A stretch of 23,327 bases of DNA from Microcaldota archaeon (GTDB lineage Archaea; Micrarchaeota; Micrarchaeia; Norongarragalinales; CAINOH01), in NCBI GenBank assembly GCA_027371655.1, contig DAHXMR010000184.1, forward strand, positions 1 to 23,327, given 5' to 3'. The notes beneath the pieces are model-generated. The model had not been told where the DNA came from, ran no database searches, and saw nothing but the letters and a program-made list of their open reading frames with translations. Shown here in pieces: positions 6,251-13,129 of the stretch. Positions within the stretch are counted from its first letter, which is position 1. The number at the start of each line of letters is the position of its first letter. Position numbers and translations under genes: made by a program.

Positions 6251-7003
6251 TCACTTGAAGACGTCTTCGATTTTCTTGACGACTATTCCCTTGTCGGTGA
6301 TTTCCATGGGGTGGATTTCAAGGGAGTGCTTGGTGCCGCGCATTTTCCTTATGTAAAGCGTGCGCGTGGCGCCGGTTCCAACGCCTAAAAAGTTGAGGAG
6401 GATGACGCCGTCGGCGATGTATTCCTCGACCTCGTATTTGGAGAACATCATGCTTTGCCCGCTTCCGAAGGACTGCTCCGGGATTTCGGTGGTCATGATG
6501 CTGGTGAGTCCGCTTCTGGAAATGATGTAGGCGAGCTTGAGGATCGTGCGGCGGATTTCGGACTGCTTCTCCAACTGGAAGCTCATGGCGGGAATGGAGT
6601 CTATCACAAGCCGCTTTGCGCCGATGTTGCGGCACACGCCGAGCACTTCGATTATCACGCGCTCGATGTCCAATTGCCCGGGCATCATCGCGTGCTGTTC
6701 TTCCGAGGGCATTCCGGCGCGCGCGCTTGTGGCATCGACGATTGCCATGAGGCCTTTTTGTTCGAGTTCCTTCAGGTTCCACCCAAAGTTGAGCATGTCC
6801 TGGCGCAGCTTGTCCGGCATCTCGTCGAAAGTGACGTAGACCGCGGGCTCGTCGTATTCGACTGCGCCGCGGTATGCGAATTGCATCGAGAAAATGCTTT
6901 TTCCAGTGCCGCACGCGCCTGCGACAAGCAGGTTGCGCTTCTTTGGCACCCCGCCTTCTATGAGCTCGTCGAGGCCGTAGATTCCGCTCTTTGTCCGGTC
7001 CAT
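6251..7003 (-). CDS. KaiC/RadA-like RecA-superfamily ATPase (single domain)
   Basis: This 250-aa protein is a single-domain KaiC-like ATPase of the kind widespread in archaea, related to GvpD and Rad55-type proteins. It has an N-terminal TKSGIYGLDELIEGGVP, Walker A GACGTGKS at 29-36, the acidic TFDEMPDKLR region (residues 59-68) typical of KaiC, and Walker B LVIDSI around Asp135. Archaeal members bind and hydrolyse ATP and have been linked to signalling, motility or recombination; no specific role can be assigned here. A TATA-like CTATTTTAA lies about 38 nt upstream, giving a short leader. The gene is followed after 4 nt by the GIY-YIG nuclease, suggesting a nucleic acid-related function for the pair. 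Confidence 0.88.
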   Translation of the reverse strand: MDRTKSGIYGLDELIEGGVPKKRNLLVAGACGTGKSIFSMQFAYRGAVEYDEPAVYVTFDEMPDKLRQDMLNFGWNLKELEQKGLMAIVDATSARAGMPSEEQHAMMPGQLDIERVIIEVLGVCRNIGAKRLVIDSIPAMSFQLEKQSEIRRTILKLAYIISRSGLTSIMTTEIPEQSFGSGQSMMFSKYEVEEYIADGVILLNFLGVGTGATRTLYIRKMRGTKHSLEIHPMEITDKGIVVKKIEDVFK

Positions 7004-7036
7004 TGGTTTTTCCCGGAAAGCGTTTCTCTTGCTTTG

Positions 7037-7045
7037 TTAAAATAG
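7037..7045 (-). promoter_or_regulatory. TATA box of the KaiC-like/GIY-YIG operon
   Basis: CTATTTTAA on the minus strand lies about 38 nt before the ATG at 7003, so the transcript would have a short leader of roughly 10 nt. The rest of the gap from 7004 to 7184 shows no gene I can support. Confidence 0.45.
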
Positions 7046-7184
7046 CTTTGTTTTTTGCAGGGCTTTTTGGGAGGGTGAACGCGTTTTTGCCGGGAACCGC
7101 GGGGAATGGGGGGCTGGCTTTTGCAACGCGTGTTTTGGGCGCCGGTTTGTTTTTGGCGGCTTTCGATTCCGGTGGTTTGGCGCG

Positions 7185-7607
7185 TTATGGCGTTGCGGGG
7201 GTTTCCTGCGGCCGCGGATTTTGCCTGCAGAGTTCTTCGAAGGTTATCGCGCATGCGGCGTCCGAGGAATTTGCGACGAACGCGGAGGGCGTTTCGCGCA
7301 GGGCAAACAATGGCAAAAACGCCCAATCCTCGCGCAGTTTTTTCCACGCCACATATATGGGAAGGCCGGCGGCCTTTTCCCACTCCTTCATAACAAGCAC
7401 CTTGGTTTTGTCAAGCGACAAATAATCCGACTTCCACGCCTTGCACTCCAACGCGAACTTGCGCGTGGTCGAAAGCACGACTAGGTCCGGGCTCTCACCA
7501 TCGCTGCCGCTGCCCCCCGCCCGCACCACCCGAAAGCCCTTTTCCTTCAGCAACTTGGAAAGGCTGCGCTCGGCGCTTGCTCCCTTGATGTAACGATTAT
7601 TCGGCAC
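7185..7607 (-). CDS. hjc: Archaeal Holliday junction resolvase Hjc
   Basis: This resolvase cuts four-way DNA junctions late in recombination. The family pattern is clear: IKGASAERSLSKLLKEKGF, VVRAGGSGSD, SPDLVVL and FALECKAWKS. These supply the catalytic Glu in the AER motif, the Asp in PDL, and the Glu and Lys in LECK, as in other PD-(D/E)xK Hjc enzymes. I choose the GTG at 7607, giving 140 aa. It puts the family N-terminus at the start and lies about 30 nt from the TATA box, whereas the TTG at 7622 would be only about 15 nt from it. The C-terminal tail after EELCRQ is Pro-rich and not part of the core. It faces the same way as the KaiC-like and GIY-YIG genes but has its own promoter. Confidence 0.9.
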   Translation of the reverse strand: MPNNRYIKGASAERSLSKLLKEKGFRVVRAGGSGSDGESPDLVVLSTTRKFALECKAWKSDYLSLDKTKVLVMKEWEKAAGLPIYVAWKKLREDWAFLPLFALRETPSAFVANSSDAACAITFEELCRQNPRPQETPATP

Positions 7608-7632
7608 TCCAAAGAACAACAAGCGCCTTTTG

Positions 7633-7642
7633 GGAATAAAAC
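7633..7642 (-). promoter_or_regulatory. TATA box of hjc
   Basis: GGTTTTATTC on the minus strand is centred about 30 nt upstream of the GTG at 7607. The spacing supports a leaderless GTG start. Confidence 0.5.
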
Positions 7643-7682
7643 CATTGGCAGGGCAGGCTTCCGCTGAAACCGATGGAAGAGT

Positions 7683-8444
7683 TCACTCAATACCATTTAA
7701 GGTCTTGTTTTCTTCGCCTATCTGTTTGCGCTTTTTTGCTATTATTCGGCCGACCATTGGCTGGGTAAGCCCAAATTTTTCAGCGATATCTGTTTGGTTT
7801 AGTTTACGCTTGCCGTTAATCCCCGCGTAATGTTCGTAGATTTTCAAATCGCGTTTATCTAACCCGCCGCTTGCAATGTATTCCTCTGCAAGCCGGGGAA
7901 AAAGGCTATCGGCAAGATGGACTTCTATTGCCGGGGGCTGATCGCCGTGGCCGGCGTCTATGAGCACCCTTAAGTCGCCAACGTGTTCGTTGCGGTGGCC
8001 ATAAGGGCTGCTGCTTCGCGATAGCCCGTGCCCCGCGGTTGTTTGCGGTTTGGCGACGCGATACCCCGCGTTTTCCAAAGCCAGTTCGAGTTTTCTGGCG
8101 TTTTCGTGCAAACTTTTCAAATTCGCCCGTATTTTGCCGAATCCAATTTGTTTCGCAAGGGATTGTTGAGATGGATGCCTAGACTGATAGTTTGGGGCAT
8201 AAATGTGCGTGTACGGGAATACCACGATGTTCTCGTGCCGTTGCGTGTTCGGGGCGAATATTGGCGAGTTTGGTTCCGAGTCGTTTATGACTAAGTTTGG
8301 CAGCGTTTTTAGGAAAACATCGATAATATGCCGTCTGGCAGGTTCCCTGAACGAGCTTGCCATGCGGTTGGCAATTTGTTCAAGCCGCTTGGGCCCGCGG
8401 GGCATGGCCGCCTTGTCAGGCGTTAGGACTGGCAGTTTTCTCAT
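7683..8444 (-). CDS. HTH domain protein of unknown function
   Basis: This 253-aa protein has a C-terminal helix-turn-helix at about residues 214-240 (LNQTDIAEKFGLTQPMVGRI), with an adjacent basic end. The rest is unfamiliar. It includes a helical N-terminal part (RLEQIANRMASSF), a central helical segment (about 120-150) and a stretch with DLRVLIDAGHGDQPPAIEVHL that could form a small alpha/beta domain. The architecture suggests a sequence-specific DNA-binding protein, perhaps a regulator or a mobile-element protein. Base composition is less GC-rich than in the dnaG or isc genes. Its divergent neighbour is the CBS-domain gene, with which it shares a 116-nt intergenic promoter region. No effector domain is recognised. 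Confidence 0.72.
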   Translation of the reverse strand: MRKLPVLTPDKAAMPRGPKRLEQIANRMASSFREPARRHIIDVFLKTLPNLVINDSEPNSPIFAPNTQRHENIVVFPYTHIYAPNYQSRHPSQQSLAKQIGFGKIRANLKSLHENARKLELALENAGYRVAKPQTTAGHGLSRSSSPYGHRNEHVGDLRVLIDAGHGDQPPAIEVHLADSLFPRLAEEYIASGGLDKRDLKIYEHYAGINGKRKLNQTDIAEKFGLTQPMVGRIIAKKRKQIGEENKTLNGIE

Positions 8445-8470
8445 ATTCGCACCACAAAACGCTTTTGGCG

Positions 8471-8478
8471 CAAATAGG
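8471..8478 (-). promoter_or_regulatory. TATA-like box of the HTH gene
   Basis: CCTATTTG on the minus strand is centred about 30 nt before the ATG at 8444. It is nearly the same octamer as the plus-strand box at 8527-8536 serving the divergent CBS gene. Confidence 0.4.
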
Positions 8479-8519
8479 TTAATACAATTTCGCTCATTGC
8501 CGAATTTCCCGCCCGCGCG

Positions 8520-8536
8520 TTGAAACCTATTTATAT
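8520..8536 (+). promoter_or_regulatory. Strong BRE/TATA promoter of the CBS gene
   Basis: TTGAAACCTATTTATAT contains a good archaeal BRE (GAAAC) and TATA box. It is centred about 29 nt before the ATG at 8561, as expected for a leaderless mRNA. It is the best-matching promoter in the window. Confidence 0.7.
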
Positions 8537-8560
8537 CGCGGGGTGCAAAATTTTTGCATA

Positions 8561-9013
8561 ATGGACACAGGGATTAAAGTAGGAGACTGCATGAGGACCG
8601 TTTTGGTCACCATCAAGGACTCCGCTTCCATAGTTGATGCCGCCAAGAAGATGAAGGAGCGCGGCGTGGGCAGTTTGCTGGTATTGGATTCCAAGGAGAA
8701 GACGTACGGGATCATCACCGAGTCGGACATCGTGCGCAAGGCGCTTGCGTCCGGCAAGGCGGATTCCAAAATCAGGGAATTCGCAAGCAGCCCGCTTGTC
8801 ACTATTTCGGCCGGCTCCGACATTTACGAGGCCGCCAAGACCATGGGAGCGAAGAACGTGAAAAGACTGGTCATTATTGCAGACGGCAAAATTACGGGGA
8901 TAGTATCTGCAAAAGATATTGTCCGCATTTCTCCTTCTTTGTGTGACCTGATTGCGGAAACCGAGCGCGCGAAGGCAGAGGCAGTGCCCCTGTCCGTGCA
9001 AAGCCAGGATTAA
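8561..9013 (+). CDS. Tandem CBS-domain protein
   Basis: This 150-aa protein consists almost entirely of two CBS domains. The first (about residues 8-60) has VGDCMRTVLVTI and YGIITESDIVRKAL. The second (about 73-125) has FASSPLVTISAGSDIYEAA and ITGIVSAKDIVRI. A CBS pair forms a Bateman module that usually binds adenine nucleotides (AMP, ATP, SAM) and reports energy or metabolite state to a partner. No effector domain is attached, so it would act in trans. The start is set by the strong TATA box and leaderless spacing; an in-frame GTG 18 nt upstream lies too close to that box. A hairpin with a T-run follows the gene. Confidence 0.92.
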   Translation: MDTGIKVGDCMRTVLVTIKDSASIVDAAKKMKERGVGSLLVLDSKEKTYGIITESDIVRKALASGKADSKIREFASSPLVTISAGSDIYEAAKTMGAKNVKRLVIIADGKITGIVSAKDIVRISPSLCDLIAETERAKAEAVPLSVQSQD

Positions 9014-9025
9014 TTTCCGGGCTTG

Positions 9026-9055
9026 GTGCGCGAAGCGCGCGGTCGGATTTTTTTT
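9026..9055 (+). terminator. Terminator of the CBS gene
   Basis: GTGCGC (9026-9031) pairs with GCGCGC (9035-9040) around a GAA loop, including one G-U pair. Eight T residues follow at 9048-9055. Confidence 0.5.
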
Positions 9056-9140
9056 CGCGTCCCATAGGACGAACGCTTTTTTGCCATGCGATAGCCTTCG
9101 CGCTTTTGCGGCAAAGCCCGTTGTTTTGCGCGTTTCTTGC

Positions 9141-9254
9141 GCCGGCTGCTTTTCCCCAAATGACTGCAATAATCCGAAGCAACTCCTGCACCCGGCGCTT
9201 GCGCCGGATGCCGCTTCGGGCGTGAATTGCAGCCGACAGGGACAAGCAGCCGGC
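9141..9254. ncRNA. Long nested hairpin, candidate structured RNA
   Basis: The gap between the CBS gene and dnaG (9014-9375) holds a 114-nt rod of nested stems. P1: GCCGGCTGCTT (9141-9151) with AAGCAGCCGGC (9244-9254), 11 bp. P1b: CCC (9155-9157) with GGG (9239-9241). P2: CTGCAAT (9164-9170) with ATTGCAG (9226-9232), 7 bp. P3: CCGAAGC (9174-9180) with GCTTCGG (9213-9219), 7 bp. P4: GCA (9188-9190) and CCGGCGC (9192-9198) with GCGCCGG (9201-9207) and TGC (9209-9211), with one C/A mismatch. Every arm pairs in register, which is hard to explain by chance. I cannot match it to a known family and cannot decide the strand. It might be a free RNA, a dnaG leader element or a repeat element. Confidence 0.5.
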
Positions 9255-9375
9255 TATTTTCATACTTCGCGCGGAAAGCCGCAGGGTGTAGCGTGCTGGC
9301 AAACGGGGCGTTCGGAAAATTCGTATTGAAAAAATTTCGAGAGAAATTCATTTGGAACGGAGTTGAGTTTTGAAC

Positions 9376-10737
9376 ATGGGTAAGACTTACATTGACGCGG
9401 TCAAGTATCTGATCAAGGCGAATTTGGAAGTGGACGGCATCGTCGAGAAGCCCGACATCGTCGGCGCGGTGTTCGGCCAGACCGAGGGTTTGCTTGGCGA
9501 CGAGCTTGATTTGCGCGAGTTGCAGAAGAACGGGAGAATCGGCCGCATAGAGGTCGACACCAACGTGCGCTCTGGCAAGTGCTTTGGCACTTTGCTTGTC
9601 CCGTCGAGCTTGGATATGGCGGAGACCAGCATTCTTGCCGCGGCGCTTGAGGTCGTGGACCGCGTGGGCCCGTGCGACGCGAGGATTCAGGTTACCAAAA
9701 TCGAGGACACGCGCAACTTGAAGCGCAAGCAGGTTTTGGACCGCGCGCGCAATTTGCTTAAGACCATGCTTGTCGAGGAAATTCCCGAGAGCAAGGAACT
9801 CACGGAGCTTGTGCGCGAGGACGCGAAGGTCTCGGAAATCGTGACATACGGCGAGGACAAGCTTCCCGCGGGCCCGGAGGCCGCGCGCAATCCCGAAGTG
9901 ATTTTCGTGGAGGGCCGCGCCGACGTGGTGAACATGCTGCGCAACAACATCAAGAACATCGTTGCGATAGGCGGCGCGAACGTCGGAAAGACAATCGCGC
10001 AGCTTGGGCACGAAAAGGAAGTTACGGTGTTCCTTGACGGCGACCGCGGCGGGGACATAATTTTGAAGGAGCTCACGCACGCAACGGACATCGACTTCGT
10101 TGCCCGCGCCCCAGCGGGAAAGGAAGTGGAGGAGCTCACGCGCAAGGAAATCATAATGTGCCTGCGCCGCCGCGTGCCCCTGGAGCAGTACGAGGCCAGC
10201 CAGCGCGGTGGGATGCAGGAGCCGCAGGTGGGCGAGGGCTTCCCGCAAAAGAACGTCTACGACCGCGACATGCACAGGCGGCTTGCCGAGGCTCCCCAGC
10301 GCGCGGGCCGCGTGTTCGCGCCGCGTTCGCAGGAATCGCTTCCCGACGTGCCGGTTCCCCAGGCCCCGCAATCCGAGGCAAGGGCCGCAGCCGCTTCAGC
10401 ACAGTCCGCTTCCGCGGCGGACGCGAAGCCCGCGATGAGCGCGGAGGAAGGCGAGAAGCTTGAAAAGGCGAAGGTAATGCTCAAGGAGCTCGAGGGCTCG
10501 CTGAAGGCCCGGCTGCTTGACGCTGACTTGAGCGTTTCAAGCGAGGTGCCGATCCGCGAGATAATGAAGCACCTTTCCGACACCGCGCAGGTGTCGGGCG
10601 TGGTGCTCGACGGCATAGTCACCCAGCGCCTCGTCGACTTGGCGGAGCAGAAGGGCGTGAAATACCTGGTTGGCTTGCGCGCGGGAAACATCTCGCGCAG
10701 GCCCGCGGGCATGCACATCGCCCTCGCCGCGGAGTAA
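9376..10737 (+). CDS. dnaG: Archaeal DnaG-like protein (TOPRIM, exosome-associated)
   Basis: This 453-aa protein is the archaeal form of DnaG, which associates with the RNA exosome and can promote RNA tail binding; primase activity has also been reported for the family. The N-terminal domain (1-165) begins with KTYIDAVKYLIKANLEVDGIVEKPD. The TOPRIM domain (about 172-265) carries the metal-binding Glu179 in VIFVEGRADV and the acidic Asp221-Asp223 in FLDGDRGGD. A Pro/Ala-rich linker (about 275-365) leads to the C-terminal domain, which contains VSGVVLDGIVTQRLVDLAEQ. Length is typical. The ATG at 9376 fits the family start; an in-frame TTG lies two codons upstream. A GGAG-containing purine tract lies about 15 nt before it, too far for an ideal ribosome site. 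The gene follows the nested hairpin. Confidence 0.96.
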   Translation: MGKTYIDAVKYLIKANLEVDGIVEKPDIVGAVFGQTEGLLGDELDLRELQKNGRIGRIEVDTNVRSGKCFGTLLVPSSLDMAETSILAAALEVVDRVGPCDARIQVTKIEDTRNLKRKQVLDRARNLLKTMLVEEIPESKELTELVREDAKVSEIVTYGEDKLPAGPEAARNPEVIFVEGRADVVNMLRNNIKNIVAIGGANVGKTIAQLGHEKEVTVFLDGDRGGDIILKELTHATDIDFVARAPAGKEVEELTRKEIIMCLRRRVPLEQYEASQRGGMQEPQVGEGFPQKNVYDRDMHRRLAEAPQRAGRVFAPRSQESLPDVPVPQAPQSEARAAAASAQSASAADAKPAMSAEEGEKLEKAKVMLKELEGSLKARLLDADLSVSSEVPIREIMKHLSDTAQVSGVVLDGIVTQRLVDLAEQKGVKYLVGLRAGNISRRPAGMHIALAAE

Positions 10738-10746
10738 TTTTAAACC
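10736..10746 (+). promoter_or_regulatory. TATA box overlapping the dnaG stop
   Basis: AATTTTAAACC overlaps the dnaG stop codon and is centred about 28 nt before the ATG at 10769. The downstream lipoprotein-like gene therefore has its own leaderless promoter. Confidence 0.55.
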
Positions 10747-10768
10747 AAGACGGCGGCGCAAATCGGAA

Positions 10769-11230
10769 ATGAAAAATTTTCCTGCCGCCGCAACCTTTCT
10801 TTTTCTTTTAATTTTCTTTTTTTCTTTTGGCTGCCTGCAGCAACAGCAATCGCTGGGGCAGGAAAATCAAGCGCAGTTTTCGCAACAATCCCCGCAGCAA
10901 ACTCCCGCGCCGTCTTTTGGTTCGGAATTGGCTATTGTTGCAAGCGCGGACTTCGGCAACGGCACGGTTTTGTCGCGCGAAGTGCGTGTTGCGAACGGCT
11001 CGCCTGCGCTTTACGCGTTTTCAAGGGCGTTCAACCTTTCGACGAAAAGATTCGGTGATTTGGGGGAATACGTTTACGCCGTCGAAAATGTTTCGGAGAA
11101 CGAAAACAAGGGCGGAAAATACTGGCAATACTACGTTGACGGGAAGCTTGCCGCGGTTGGCGCGGGGAGCTTTGTTTTGGAAAAGGATTCGCAAGTCGGG
11201 TTCAGGCTGGAAAGGCCGAAGTTCGGCTGA
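10769..11230 (+). CDS. Exported lipoprotein-like DUF4430 protein
   Basis: This 153-aa protein has a signal sequence (residues 4-21) ending in FSFGC, a lipobox-like site at Cys22, then a Gln/Pro-rich spacer (23-50). The remainder matches the DUF4430 type seen in transcobalamin C-terminal-like domains. Its hallmarks are KYWQYYVDGKLAAVGAG and FVLEKDSQVGFRLE near the C-terminus. Such domains occur on cell-surface proteins and often bind ligands or attach to other domains, but no ligand can be named here. Asn-X-Ser/Thr sequons suggest glycosylation outside the cell. The ATG at 10769 is chosen because of the TATA spacing and because it directly precedes the signal sequence. It converges with the next gene, 11 nt apart. 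Confidence 0.8.
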   Translation: MKNFPAAATFLFLLIFFFSFGCLQQQQSLGQENQAQFSQQSPQQTPAPSFGSELAIVASADFGNGTVLSREVRVANGSPALYAFSRAFNLSTKRFGDLGEYVYAVENVSENENKGGKYWQYYVDGKLAAVGAGSFVLEKDSQVGFRLERPKFG

Positions 11231-11241
11231 AGCGCTTCCGC

Positions 11242-11772
11242 TTATTTTTTCGGCTTTTTCTTCGCCCAGCCGGGCCGGAAGTTTTCGGGAAGGTCGTTGG
11301 TCGTTTTCAGTGCGGCGATTGTTTTTTTGCCCCCGCAGTATTCCGTTGCGATTTGCAGGGCGGCCTCGGTTATCGCGCTTCGCCTGTCCGCGTGCGTGAA
11401 GCTTTTTTTGCTGAAGCCCCCGCTTTTCAAGGCCCTGAACCTTGCGGGAAGGGCTTTCGAGGAGCGGATGAGCTGCGGGGTCGCGGTGTGGCCCTGCGCC
11501 TTGGTGAAAAGCGGCGAGTGCTTGAACGTTTGGCCGCTTATTTCGCCGACCAGTATCGTGACGGCAGGATTCTCGTGCCTTGATGCCGAGGGCTTGCGTT
11601 TCAGGAAAAGGTGGAGCGCCTCTTTTTTTCCCGAACTGGCGTGTGGGGCAAGTTCCGGTTCGTATCCAGTTTCCGCGAACAGCCTGTCGAACGCGCCGAG
11701 CCGGCGGGCGAACCGGGGGTGCGAGAGCACTGGATGGAATTCCTTGAAAAGGGAGATTTGCTTGCCGAGCAT
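11242..11772 (-). CDS. Hypothetical protein (176 aa)
   Basis: I do not recognise this protein. It is basic, with no signal peptide or membrane segment. The N-terminal part (LGKQISLFKEFHPVLSHPRF) looks helical. The central part contains NPAVTILVGEISG, a likely beta strand. The C-terminus is helical (SAITEAALQIATEYCGG) and ends in a Lys/Pro-rich tail, PGWAKKKPKK. A TATA box lies about 30 nt upstream of the ATG, giving a leaderless start and supporting a real gene. Neighbours offer no functional hint. Confidence 0.65.
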   Translation of the reverse strand: MLGKQISLFKEFHPVLSHPRFARRLGAFDRLFAETGYEPELAPHASSGKKEALHLFLKRKPSASRHENPAVTILVGEISGQTFKHSPLFTKAQGHTATPQLIRSSKALPARFRALKSGGFSKKSFTHADRRSAITEAALQIATEYCGGKKTIAALKTTNDLPENFRPGWAKKKPKK

Positions 11773-11797
11773 GAGGTAACTTAGTGCGGGTTGGCGC

Positions 11798-11807
11798 TTT
11801 TAAAAAA
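11798..11807 (-). promoter_or_regulatory. TATA box of the 176-aa gene
   Basis: TTTTTTAAAA on the minus strand is centred about 30 nt before the ATG at 11772. The region 11808-11902 shows no gene I can support. Confidence 0.5.
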
Positions 11808-11902
11808 CGAGGTTTGGGAACGGGCGCCAACTGCCTGCGTATTCCGGGCGTTTTGTGGCGCAAGCGTGCCCATCCGCGGTTATTTTTGCGCGCGCGAATT
11901 TT

Positions 11903-13063
11903 TTAGCGGTCTTCTTCGCGCTTTTTGAACCCGCGCTTGTGCTCTTCGGCCAGTTCGTGCTGGACCAGTTTGCCTTCCGCATTCAGGGCGGCGGTTTTGG
12001 GCAGCGCGCCTTGCGCGAGGATGCGCGCGACTTCGCGGTCGTGTATGCTTTGCGGGTTTTCATGCTGGAACCCGCGCGGGGTTACCCGTGCGAAGAACGT
12101 TTTCCTTTCCGGGTTTCGGTAGCTTGCCGCGGCCAAAAGCAGGCTTTCCCTTCCCCCCTCGTTGGTCCGGTGCACTTCGAGGTACCGGTTGTTGTCGTTG
12201 AGGTTTTCCTCGAATTGGCGCAGGCGTTCGTAGAATTTGGGGTTGCGCAAAAGCGGGTAGCCGGCCACAAGCCTGCCGGCGGAGAACAGGTTATCGAGTT
12301 TGGGGTCGTGCGTGGATTTCAAGTTGCGGAATGCCACTTTCAGCGGGACCAGGTCATTTGGGGCCTTTGCTTTGGTGAGCTCTTCGAAATCCCACTTGAA
12401 CGCCTCGAGGTCCCGTGCGGTTTTCCTGCGCTCTTCCTCGACTGCCCCGCGAGTTTGTTCGTCGGGTATCATCGCGGGCTCGCCTTTCGCGCGCACTTCC
12501 CTCATGCGCCGCACGGCCTCTTCGGAAACAAGCGTGTCGTTGATTTCCCGTTCGGCGGCGTTGCGTTCTTCTTTCGAGTATTCCTTGATTGAAAGCGCGC
12601 CTTTTCCGCGCAGAAGCACCGCGGCTTTGGGAAGGAGCTTTTTCGCGCCGGTTTTCCCGCCGGATTCAAGCGATTCCACCGAGCGCAAAAGGCGTTTTGC
12701 CACCGCGGGGTTTTCGCCATGCAGGCCCTCGTGGGCGAACACGTTCTTTTTTGCCTGCGCAAGGGGGATGAATTTGTAGGGGTCGTACGGCTCGGTCTGG
12801 TAATCCTCAAGTTCCCGGGGCTTTTTCCTAAGCACGAAGTGCACTTTCCCGCCTTTCTCCGAGTAAACAAGGTCGTATTTGTGCACGGGTTTGGTTTCCC
12901 CAAGCAGCTTGTCTTTGCGGGTTCTGCCCAGCATTTCCACGTAATTGCCGATGCGCTCGCCAAGTTCCCCCCCGAGCACGGGGTGGCGTGCGGAAAGCTC
13001 GCCAAGGGCGTTCTTCGTAACCGGCTTGTAAGCCGGCTTTTGCGGTTTTGCAATGCGTTCCAT
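11903..13063 (-). CDS. Unknown protein with HEGLH motif, possible zinc metalloprotease
   Basis: This 386-aa protein is highly charged and soluble with no signal peptide. The feature that stands out is HEGLH at residues 111-115, which fits the HExxH zinc motif of metalloproteases, within VFAHEGLHGENPAVAKRLL. A third ligand might be a Glu in the helix containing REINDTLVSEEAVRRMRE (about 172-190). That is speculative, and a single HExxH can arise by chance. The rest is alpha-rich with long charged helices, including EEERRKTARDLEAFKWDFEEL, and an apparent beta segment near SLLLAAASYRN. A TATA box about 26 nt upstream supports the ATG at 13063. I do not recognise a family. It lies on the same strand as leuA, 66 nt downstream of it, with its own promoter. 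Confidence 0.72.
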   Translation of the reverse strand: MERIAKPQKPAYKPVTKNALGELSARHPVLGGELGERIGNYVEMLGRTRKDKLLGETKPVHKYDLVYSEKGGKVHFVLRKKPRELEDYQTEPYDPYKFIPLAQAKKNVFAHEGLHGENPAVAKRLLRSVESLESGGKTGAKKLLPKAAVLLRGKGALSIKEYSKEERNAAEREINDTLVSEEAVRRMREVRAKGEPAMIPDEQTRGAVEEERRKTARDLEAFKWDFEELTKAKAPNDLVPLKVAFRNLKSTHDPKLDNLFSAGRLVAGYPLLRNPKFYERLRQFEENLNDNNRYLEVHRTNEGGRESLLLAAASYRNPERKTFFARVTPRGFQHENPQSIHDREVARILAQGALPKTAALNAEGKLVQHELAEEHKRGFKKREEDR

Positions 13064-13085
13064 AATCGTTCTAGTGCGCTTTTCC

Positions 13086-13093
13086 GCTTTTAT
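13086..13093 (-). promoter_or_regulatory. TATA box of the HEGLH-protein gene
   Basis: AATAAAAG on the minus strand is centred about 26 nt before the ATG at 13063. Confidence 0.5.
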
Positions 13094-13129
13094 TCCTTTA
13101 CGTGCTCCAAGGGGGCGTTGCCAAAAAAA

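Noticed and set aside
6991..7425. Hydrophobic plus-strand frame of 144 codons
   Set aside because: It overlaps hjc and the KaiC-like gene promoter on the opposite strand. The hydrophobicity comes from reading the antisense of basic and polar codons.
9154..9241. Kink-turn (C/D box-like) motif in the nested hairpin
   Set aside because: GA steps are present on both sides of the loop (9162-9163 and 9235-9236), but the flanking bases do not fit the C and D box consensus or the adjacent-stem geometry.
9010..10371. 453-codon minus-strand frame ending in a basic MAKKRSSYGTRKK tail
   Set aside because: Most of it is antisense to dnaG. The remainder crosses the nested hairpin and CBS terminator and has no promoter or family resemblance. 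The basic tail alone was considered as a tiny ribosomal-type protein, but no known one matches.
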